Shown piece by piece: positions 1-5,157 of a stretch of 5,157 nt of DNA. The notes under the pieces were generated by a model. It was not told where the DNA came from, did not search any database, and saw only the letters and a program-made list of their open reading frames with translations. How positions within the stretch are numbered: the stretch's first letter is position 1; every line of letters begins with the position of its first letter. The stretch lies in NCBI GenBank assembly GCA_030042765.1, contig JASHZA010000296.1, positions 1 to 5,157 of the forward strand, given 5' to 3'. The DNA comes from Candidatus Binataceae bacterium. Its GTDB lineage: Bacteria > Desulfobacterota > Binatia > Binatales > Binataceae. The position numbers and the translations under genes were made by a program.

Positions 1-1881
1 GAAGCACAGGTTCATGTCGATGGCGAACACGAAGACCTTCAGTGGCGGGTCAACGGGGTCATGATGCCTATGGATAGCTTCACTGGATTCGGCCAGATCT
101 TCAACAGCTTCTTCGTAAAGCGCGTGAGCTTGATCGACGGGATCCTGCCGGTGACCTACGGCTACCGGGATGCGGGTGTGCTCGACCTGGTGACCAAAGA
201 CGGCTGCTCCAATCCCGGTGGAAATGCGGGATTCTACGGCGGGCAGCGGGAAACCCTGCAACCGAGCTTCGAATATGGCGGATGCGAGGGACCTTTCAGT
301 TACTACTACACCGGGACTTTTCTTCACAGCAATCTGGCCTTCAGTTCGGCCACACCCGGTCCGACCCCGAAGCACAATATTACGAACCAGGGTCAAGGTT
401 TCGGCTACTTCACCTACGAGATCAGTCCGTTCACCAAGTTGAGCCTGATTACCGGGATCTCGGTCAACAACAGCGAGATCCCCACCGAGCCGGGCCTTCC
501 GCCACTCTTCGCCCTCGCTGGGGTAGATCCCGCCGTCTATACTTCAGACAAGATCAGCGAGAGTCTGGACCAGGACTACTACTTCGGGATACTCGCGCTG
601 AGCGGGGTAGTCGGGCCCGAAATCAACTACCAGGTGGCTTACACCGGCGCCTACAGCACGATCCAGTTCAACCCGGATCCGATTGGTGATTTGATTTATG
701 AAGGAGCCGCCTCGAAGTCCTTCCGTAGCGAATTCGATAACACACTTCAGACCGACCTATCACGCCAGTTCAACTGGCATGACTTCGGCTCACATAACTT
801 CGGAGCTGGCTTTTATCTCGGCGAGTACGGCGTGCAAACAGACGACACGACGTTGGCCTTTGAGTTGAATCCTGACGGAACTCAAAAGAGCGATGTTCCG
901 ATCAGCATCGTTGAGAACTCCAACAATATCAACATGCTTTATGGCGTCTATCTTCAGGACATCTGGCAAATCAACGAGCAACTCACCCTGACCGCGGGCA
1001 TCCGATGGGACGGCGTAAGCGGGATCATCAGCAACAATATGGTAAGTCCGCGCGTCAACCTGCTCTATCAGCCCGGCAAAAACACGGCTCTCCACGCCGG
1101 TTTTGCGCGCTATTTTCAAACGCCTGATTTCGAAACGATCTCGCCACGAAGCTTCCAGCTCTTCGAAGGCACCTCGGCCGCGGTTTCACCGGGGGGACTG
1201 CAGCCATTTCCGGAGAAAGATTATTATTGGGATGCGGGTGTGCTCCATCATTTCGGGAATCATTTGACTGTGACGGAGAACGCCTACTTTCGCCTCTCGC
1301 AGGACCTGATCGATCTGGGGCAATTCGGGTTTGTGCCGATTTTTGTGCCGTTCAACTATCAACATGGACGGATCTGGGGCTCAGAATTCAGCGCAACTTA
1401 CGATTGGAAGAACCTGACCGTGCGCGGCAACTTCACTTACTCGGTGGCGCAGGGGAATCAGGTTGCCAGCGGCCAGTTCAACTTCTCGCCACAGGAAGTG
1501 GCCTACATCGCGAACCACTACATTTTCCTCGATCATAGCCAGCAATATACCGCCTCCGGAGGCATCACCTACAATTGGCGGGACTACCTTTTCAGTGTGA
1601 CGGGTACCTATGGAAGCGGCCTGCGCTCTGGCTTCGCCAATACGGACGAACTGGGGGAAAACTTCCAGATTGATCTGGCGCTGGAAAAGGGCTGGCAGGT
1701 GCCCAACCTCGGCAAGGTCAGGACGCGCGTCGTGCTCATCAACGTCACCGATAATATCAACGAACTCCGAAATGGTACCGGTATTGGGATATTCGAACCG
1801 GGCTACGGTCCGCGTCGCGCCGTCTACGGCGGGATCACAGTGCCGCTCCCGCCGATCGGGCGATCGAACGGAAGCCCATAA
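1..1881 (+). CDS. TonB-dependent outer-membrane receptor, 5'-truncated by window edge
   Basis: The frame is open from base 1 to the TAA at 1879-1881, giving 626 visible residues. The ATGs at 61 and 64 lie inside the plug domain, so the true start, signal peptide and any TonB box are upstream of the window. Residues 1-67 read as the end of a plug domain: LQWRVNG at 13-19, then VSLIDGILPVTYGYRDAGVLD around 42-62 (plug-type strand and glycine-rich turn). The rest is a beta-barrel with alternating aromatic and polar strands, such as YLQDIWQINEQLTLTAGIRWD at about 317-337, SPRVN at 349-353, HAGFARYFQTP at 365-375 and the C-terminal LRNGTGIGIFEPGYGPRR at 589-606. The role is import of a ligand across the outer membrane, powered by TonB; the energising genes follow 69 bp downstream. 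The ligand is unknown. Oddities are a cysteine pair (residues 69 and 95) near the start of the barrel and a C-terminus without the usual final aromatic residue. Family assignment is firm; subfamily and substrate are not. Confidence 0.93.
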   Translation, partial: EAQVHVDGEHEDLQWRVNGVMMPMDSFTGFGQIFNSFFVKRVSLIDGILPVTYGYRDAGVLDLVTKDGCSNPGGNAGFYGGQRETLQPSFEYGGCEGPFSYYYTGTFLHSNLAFSSATPGPTPKHNITNQGQGFGYFTYEISPFTKLSLITGISVNNSEIPTEPGLPPLFALAGVDPAVYTSDKISESLDQDYYFGILALSGVVGPEINYQVAYTGAYSTIQFNPDPIGDLIYEGAASKSFRSEFDNTLQTDLSRQFNWHDFGSHNFGAGFYLGEYGVQTDDTTLAFELNPDGTQKSDVPISIVENSNNINMLYGVYLQDIWQINEQLTLTAGIRWDGVSGIISNNMVSPRVNLLYQPGKNTALHAGFARYFQTPDFETISPRSFQLFEGTSAAVSPGGLQPFPEKDYYWDAGVLHHFGNHLTVTENAYFRLSQDLIDLGQFGFVPIFVPFNYQHGRIWGSEFSATYDWKNLTVRGNFTYSVAQGNQVASGQFNFSPQEVAYIANHYIFLDHSQQYTASGGITYNWRDYLFSVTGTYGSGLRSGFANTDELGENFQIDLALEKGWQVPNLGKVRTRVVLINVTDNINELRNGTGIGIFEPGYGPRRAVYGGITVPLPPIGRSNGSP

Positions 1882-1950
1882 GGATCCCGTTTTCATTCTA
1901 AAATCAGGGCCGGCTCAAATCGAATGAATCACTTGAGGTTCTAAAATCGA
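1882..1950 (+). other. Receptor-exbB intergenic gap with no clear terminator
   Basis: These 69 bp separate the receptor stop from the exbB start. The gap is more AT-rich than its flanks. I see no GC-rich hairpin followed by a T-run, so read-through from the receptor gene into exbB is plausible. TAAAAT at 1899-1904 resembles a -10 hexamer, but there is no good -35 about 17 bp upstream, so I do not call a promoter. GAGG at 1935-1938 could serve as the exbB ribosome-binding site with a rather long 12-nt spacer. Confidence 0.5.
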
Positions 1951-1953
1951 ATG
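1896..1953 (+). repeat. Two interleaved 10-bp direct repeats before exbB
   Basis: TTCTAAAATC occurs at 1896-1905 and again at 1939-1948. AAATCGAATG occurs at 1917-1926 and again at 1944-1953, where its final ATG is the exbB start codon. The second copies overlap each other, so the sequence just before exbB looks like a fusion of the two upstream elements. This could be an operator, a small duplication relic or chance in AT-rich DNA. The repeats themselves are seen directly; any function is inference. Confidence 0.45.
1924..1944 (+). other. Six-codon mini-ORF before exbB (doubtful)
   Basis: ATG at 1924 opens a six-residue frame (MNHLRF) that ends at TAA 1942-1944. It is in the same frame as exbB and stops 6 bp before the exbB ATG. 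Its start sits in the same AAATCGAATG context as the exbB start. No good ribosome-binding site precedes it. It could be a leader peptide that influences exbB translation, but a frame this short arises easily by chance. Confidence 0.15.
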
Positions 1954-2640
1954 CAAGAACTGACAACGGCATGGGAGGCGCTCGGCTACGGCGGCGCGAT
2001 GGTATATCCGCTGCTTTTCCTTGGGATGGTATCCATAGTCATCATTCTCGATCGCGCGGTCGTTTGTTACCGGAGTTTACGCTTGCCGGCATCGATGCTG
2101 GAGCTGGTCGAGACTTATGGTTTTTCCTGGAACGAGCTCGATCAGGAATTGCAGAAGCTGGCGCTTGCCAACGCCTACCGGCGCTTTTTCAGCGTGATCG
2201 CAAGCAATCGCGATCAACCCGCCTGGTGGGTCGAATCTCGGGCGGGCGACGAAGCCGGAAGCATCGAGAAGGTCCTGAGCCGCGGCCTCTGGATACTTGA
2301 GACCGTGGTCACAGCCGCGCCCCTGATGGGCCTGCTCGGGACGATCACCGGGATGATGCAGGCGTTCAAGGTTATCGGGGGAGCGGGTCTGGTCGCTCCC
2401 ACACAGGTTACTTCCGGAGTCGCGCAGGCGCTTATTTCCACCGCCCTCGGTCTACTGATTGCACTCTTCGCGCTGTTTGGTTTCAACTTCTTCGCGCGGA
2501 TGCAATCGCAGGCCCTCGATCAAATGGAACGGCTCGGATCAAAGCTGGTGGACCATATCCGCCTTGACGAGGAAAACGGCGAGCCGCGACCTGGAGACCT
2601 TGCGCCGCTGGCCACCCGAGAGAAAAGGGCAACGCGATGA
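1951..2640 (+). CDS. exbB: ExbB/TolQ/MotA-family proton channel subunit
   Basis: This 229-residue inner-membrane protein is the stator/channel subunit that, with ExbD, uses the proton gradient to energise TonB. Three membrane segments are visible: about 16-34, about 113-137 and about 153-181. A cytoplasmic region lies between the first two, and a charged cytoplasmic tail covers 182-229. This is the ExbB/TolQ topology. The family core is clear: APLMGLLGTITGM at 123-135 with Thr131 (matching E. coli Thr148), and SGVAQALISTALGL at 155-168 with Thr164 (matching Thr181). The position matching E. coli Glu176 is Gln159 (codon CAG 2425-2427); the 28-residue spacing from the first Thr and 5-residue spacing to the second agree exactly with E. 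coli. The start at 1951 gives a full N-terminus before the first membrane segment; GAGG at 1935-1938 is the only candidate ribosome-binding site. The gene overlaps exbD by 4 bp. TolQ or a divergent motor protein is the alternative, but the TonB partner and upstream receptor favour ExbB. Confidence 0.92.
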   Translation: MQELTTAWEALGYGGAMVYPLLFLGMVSIVIILDRAVVCYRSLRLPASMLELVETYGFSWNELDQELQKLALANAYRRFFSVIASNRDQPAWWVESRAGDEAGSIEKVLSRGLWILETVVTAAPLMGLLGTITGMMQAFKVIGGAGLVAPTQVTSGVAQALISTALGLLIALFALFGFNFFARMQSQALDQMERLGSKLVDHIRLDEENGEPRPGDLAPLATREKRATR

Positions 2641-3035
2641 AGTTTCGCAAGTCGAGAAGCTATCGCCGCGGCCGTATCGAGATCATCCCGATGATCGATG
2701 TGATGTTCTTTCTGCTGGTGACCTTCATGCTTGCGTCGCTCTCGATGCAGAGCCTGAACTCCCTGACCGTCAATCTTCCGCAAGGTAACGCGCCCAACCT
2801 CCAGCACAAGGAGCCGGTGACCCTGACCATCACCAAGGACAGTCATGTTTTCCTCGATAAAACTCCAGTAACCCTTGAAAATATGGCGTTCGCGCTGAAG
2901 CCGATGCTGCACGGCGACCCGGGCGTAGTGGTCAACGCCGACTCCGGGGCGCCGGAGGGCACGGTCGTCGAGGCGATGCTGCAGGCGCGCCGGGCCGGAG
3001 TCGAGCATTTCCTGATCGCGGTGAAGCGGGAATGA
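2637..3035 (+). CDS. exbD: ExbD/TolR-family biopolymer transport protein
   Basis: This 132-residue protein has a short basic cytoplasmic N-terminus (residues 1-13), one membrane helix (about 19-40) and a periplasmic domain (about 42-132). IIPMIDVMFFLLVTFM at 16-31 is the family signature, and Asp21 (codon GAT 2697-2699) matches the essential proton-carrying Asp25 of E. coli ExbD. The periplasmic domain has the expected NLP turn at 46-48, and VVVNADSGAPEGTVVEAML followed by RRAGVEHFLIAV at the C-terminus, typical of the ExbD/TolR fold. Length is close to the usual 130-150. The start codon overlaps the exbB stop (ATGA), and AAGGG at 2625-2629 gives a good ribosome-binding site with a 7-nt spacer, supporting this start. 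It should assemble inside the ExbB oligomer and drive the TonB protein encoded next. TolR is the alternative, with the neighbours favouring ExbD. Confidence 0.92.
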   Translation: MKFRKSRSYRRGRIEIIPMIDVMFFLLVTFMLASLSMQSLNSLTVNLPQGNAPNLQHKEPVTLTITKDSHVFLDKTPVTLENMAFALKPMLHGDPGVVVNADSGAPEGTVVEAMLQARRAGVEHFLIAVKRE

Positions 3036-3760
3036 GTGAAGCGATCCAGACGCCTTCACCGTATTTCGACGAACCGTGGCGGCGGCTCACATGGATAGGA
3101 CCGCTTGCGGTTGTGATCTGGGTGATCCTGCTGACGGCCTTTGCGCTCTTGCTCGAGCAATCCGCACGACCGCCCGAGGAACTCAAGCCGGTCGACGCGC
3201 GAATCGTCGAGTTGCCGCCACCGGCCGGATTACAAGGGGGTGCCGGCGCGCCGGCCCATCCGGCAGCGCCCGCGGTGCCCAAACCTAAACCTCATGTAGT
3301 GGTTAAAGCCAAGCCGATACCGATACACCATATGGCGAAACCCGTCGCCGAGGTGCCCCCCTCCCCTTTCGGCACCGCAAAAACCGCGGCCCCGGCGCCT
3401 CCTGCCGCGGAAACAGCCAAACCATCGGCTGAGGCCGGATCTGGTGTTCCGGGCGGAAGTGGCGTCGGCAGCGGCTCCGGAATCGGCAGCGACAGCAGCG
3501 GCGCACGGGCCCTGTATGCACCCACCCCCAGCATCCCCGACGATCTGCGCGAAGAAACCTTTGAGGCAGTCGCGCTTGCTCACTTCAAGGTTTCCTACAG
3601 CGGCGATGTGCAGGTGTCGCTGACCCATGCGACCAGCAATCCGCGGCTGAACGAAATTCTGCTTGACACCCTCAAGCAGTGGCGTTTTTTTCCTGCGATG
3701 AAAAAGGGCGTCGCAGTGGATTCGGAGTTCGACGTACGGATTCCGATCACTGTACAGTAG
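3032..3760 (+). CDS. tonB: TonB-family energy transducer
   Basis: This 242-residue protein has a cytoplasmic N-terminus (1-21), one membrane anchor (about 22-41), a long periplasmic linker and a C-terminal TonB domain (about 162-242). The linker has two parts. Residues 45-134 are rich in Pro, Ala and Lys (PKPKP at 83-87). Residues 136-157 are 17 Gly or Ser out of 22. The C-terminal domain shows PSIPDDLREE at 166-175, VQVSLTHATSNPRLNEILLDTLKQW in the middle and WRFFPAMKKG at 217-226, matching the strand-helix-strand pattern that contacts receptor TonB boxes. Total length is close to E. coli TonB (239). The membrane anchor contains no histidine, whereas E. coli TonB uses His20 there. The start overlaps the exbD stop by 4 bp; GGTGA at 3020-3024 is a weak ribosome-binding site 7 nt upstream. 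Its likely client is the receptor at the left of the window, though one TonB can serve several receptors. Confidence 0.9.
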   Translation: MSEAIQTPSPYFDEPWRRLTWIGPLAVVIWVILLTAFALLLEQSARPPEELKPVDARIVELPPPAGLQGGAGAPAHPAAPAVPKPKPHVVVKAKPIPIHHMAKPVAEVPPSPFGTAKTAAPAPPAAETAKPSAEAGSGVPGGSGVGSGSGIGSDSSGARALYAPTPSIPDDLREETFEAVALAHFKVSYSGDVQVSLTHATSNPRLNEILLDTLKQWRFFPAMKKGVAVDSEFDVRIPITVQ

Positions 3761-3771
3761 CGCCAGAGAAT

Positions 3772-5157
3772 ATGCCCTCGAGCGACATTTTCCGTTCCAT
3801 CGACTTCCTCAAGGAGGCGGCCGAGACATTGCTGCGGCGCTTCCTGCGGACCCATCGCGGCGCCAGCTATGCCGAGATTCGCTTCGAAGCGATGTTCAGC
3901 CGCTCGGCCGCCGCGGTCGATGGCGAACCGCGTGACGGCTCCGAAAGCGACGGGGCTGCCTTCGGCCTGACAGTGGATTACGCGGCCCCTGGCGGCGTTG
4001 TTGGACACGGGCAGACCGGTGCGGAAATCGGGCGGCTGGCGCTCGGCCGGACCAGGCTGATGGCCGCGCTCGACGCGGGATTGAACCAGGCCTACGAGCG
4101 GGCGCGCGCCAGCGCTCGCGAGAAGGCTCGCTTGCTGAAACTTTGTGGCTTTGACGCGAAGAGCCTCACACTCTCAGCTTCCGCCGAGCCTTCAACCGCG
4201 CGTGACGAGGTCGCGGCGACCTTTCGGCGGGACCCGCGCGATCTCGACCCGGACGAGCTCAAGCGCGCATGCCGCGAAGCGTCAGCCGCGGTATGCGGAC
4301 TCGGCGGCGAGATCGCCTACAACGTCGTCGCTGCGCTGGCAGAACTGCGCCAGGAATTGTTCATCAACACTGCCGGGGCGCTGATCTCGCAAAATTTCGT
4401 ATTCTCCCAGGGCGATTGCTACGTGGTCGCGCAGACTGACGGCGGGCATCAGGAAACCTACGACACGATCGGCCAGCAACGCGGCTACGAATGTCTCGCC
4501 GAGGGATGGCGCGGGGAGCTGATGCCGAATCCTGACCTGCACACGTTTTCCGTGGAACTTGCAAGCGAGGCGCGCGAGTTGGCGGGGTCGCCCGCGTTGA
4601 AACCGCCGGAGAGCGAGGTCACGGTCGTCACCGACCCACACTTCAACGCTCTGGTGGCACACGAAATCGTCGGGCATCCGAGCGAGGCCGATCGTGCGCT
4701 AAAGATGGAAGCGGCGTATGCTGGGCGGAGCTGGTTTCTGCGTTCGCTCGAACAGAACGAAATCGGGCGCCCGGTCGGTTCGCCGATACTGTGGGCCTGC
4801 TCCGACCCGAGCCTCGACGGCTATGGCCATTATCGCTACGACCATGAAGGGACGCCGGGGCGGCGGATGCTGCATATCGAGGGCGGAGTCTTCCGCGGCT
4901 TTCTCAACTCGCGCGCGACCGCGGCGGCCCTCGACGTCGAACCCAATGGATCGGCGCGAGCGAGCGAGGCATGGCATGTCCCGCTGATTCGGATGTCGAA
5001 CACGTTCTTCATGCCCGGCGAGAGCGACCCGCAGCGGATTATCGCAGAGGTCGAGCATGGCTATTACGTCTGCGGCAATCAGATTCCGTCGATCGCGGAG
5101 TCGCGCGAGAACTTCCGTATTTCGGCGCGCCGCGTTTACGAGATCGATCACGGGCGC
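3772..5157 (+). CDS. tldD: TldD/PmbA-family metalloprotease, 3'-truncated by window edge
   Basis: The frame runs from ATG 3772 to the last base without a stop, giving 462 visible residues; the C-terminus lies beyond the window. TldD-type proteins are zinc metallopeptidases that, with a TldE/PmbA partner, degrade unfolded peptides or trim leader peptides in the cytoplasm. The defining motif is HEIVGH at residues 297-302 (bases 4660-4677), the HExxxH metal site, within an LVAHEIVGHPSEAD context. The N-terminal domain carries VVGHGQTG at 76-83. RMSNTFFMPGES at 407-418 matches the conserved R-M-x-N-T-x-x-x-P-G segment of the family. After it, where E. coli-type TldD has GGGQVD, this protein has CGNQIPSIAESRENFRIS at 434-451, as I recall for other TldD subfamilies. 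The third metal ligand, a C-terminal Cys, is expected outside the window. The start is 11 bp after tonB with only a weak AGAGA ribosome-binding site, so co-transcription is likely. No TldE/PmbA gene is visible. Confidence 0.9.
   Translation, partial: MPSSDIFRSIDFLKEAAETLLRRFLRTHRGASYAEIRFEAMFSRSAAAVDGEPRDGSESDGAAFGLTVDYAAPGGVVGHGQTGAEIGRLALGRTRLMAALDAGLNQAYERARASAREKARLLKLCGFDAKSLTLSASAEPSTARDEVAATFRRDPRDLDPDELKRACREASAAVCGLGGEIAYNVVAALAELRQELFINTAGALISQNFVFSQGDCYVVAQTDGGHQETYDTIGQQRGYECLAEGWRGELMPNPDLHTFSVELASEARELAGSPALKPPESEVTVVTDPHFNALVAHEIVGHPSEADRALKMEAAYAGRSWFLRSLEQNEIGRPVGSPILWACSDPSLDGYGHYRYDHEGTPGRRMLHIEGGVFRGFLNSRATAAALDVEPNGSARASEAWHVPLIRMSNTFFMPGESDPQRIIAEVEHGYYVCGNQIPSIAESRENFRISARRVYEIDHGR

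Noticed and set aside
61..66. ATG ATG at 61-66 as the receptor start
   Set aside because: The frame is open upstream to base 1 and reads as plug-domain sequence (LQWRVNG), there is no signal peptide after 61 and no ribosome-binding site before it.
1381..1896. 171-codon open frame on the minus strand
   Set aside because: It lies antisense to the receptor's barrel codons, has no recognisable domain, and the plus-strand frame has clear barrel motifs through the same region.
1899..1904. Promoter -10 box (TAAAAT) for exbB
   Set aside because: No -35-like hexamer sits at a suitable distance (bases 1876-1881 read CCATAA), and the match is easily produced by the AT-rich gap.
1882..1915. Intrinsic terminator after the receptor gene
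   Set aside because: GCCGGC at 1909-1914 is only a 6-bp palindrome, and no stem followed by a T-run could be drawn.
2520..3059. 179-codon open frame on the minus strand
   Set aside because: It is antisense to the end of exbB and all of exbD. Its composition (Arg/His-rich) is typical of a shadow frame in GC-rich DNA.
3230..3628. Minus-strand frames within tonB
   Set aside because: They are Gly/Arg/Ala-rich products of the low-complexity linker codons read backwards, without any domain.
4699..5151. 150-codon open frame on the minus strand
   Set aside because: It is antisense to the TldD catalytic domain, which carries strong family motifs on the plus strand.

Overview
The window holds five genes, all on the + strand and tightly packed. 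They look like one transcription unit for energised uptake across an outer membrane, followed by a peptidase-family gene. In order: the 3' part of a TonB-dependent outer-membrane receptor gene (1-1881, N-terminus outside the window), an ExbB/TolQ-type channel gene (1951-2640), an ExbD/TolR-type gene (2637-3035), a TonB-type energy transducer gene (3032-3760), and a TldD/PmbA-family metalloprotease gene (from 3772, running off the right edge). The TldD frame stays open to the last base, so its C-terminus is not visible.

The organism must be a Gram-negative (diderm) bacterium, because both the receptor and the TonB-ExbB-ExbD motor require an outer membrane. The DNA is moderately to strongly GC-rich, more so in tldD than in the receptor gene. 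The proteins fit a proteobacterium or another GC-rich diderm lineage such as Acidobacteriota or Binatota. The sequence alone does not fix the phylum, and no 16S rRNA or other marker gene is present.

Layout: the receptor gene ends at 1881. A 69-bp gap follows, with short direct repeats, a six-codon mini-ORF and a weak ribosome-binding site, but no obvious intrinsic terminator. exbB/exbD and exbD/tonB each overlap by 4 bp (ATGA junctions), the usual sign of translational coupling. tldD starts 11 bp after the tonB stop.

Working model: ExbB and ExbD form the inner-membrane proton-driven motor, TonB carries the force across the periplasm, and the receptor upstream is the likely client. Its ligand cannot be read from the sequence. 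TldD-family proteins are metallopeptidases that usually act with a TldE/PmbA partner on unfolded peptides or leader peptides; none is seen here and it could lie downstream. A link between the transporter and the peptidase is suggested only by the spacing.

The most interesting details are substitutions in the motor. The ExbB position matching the E. coli intramembrane Glu176 is Gln, and the TonB transmembrane segment has no histidine. The ExbD aspartate is kept. I found no RNA genes, CRISPR arrays, mobile elements or clear new system.
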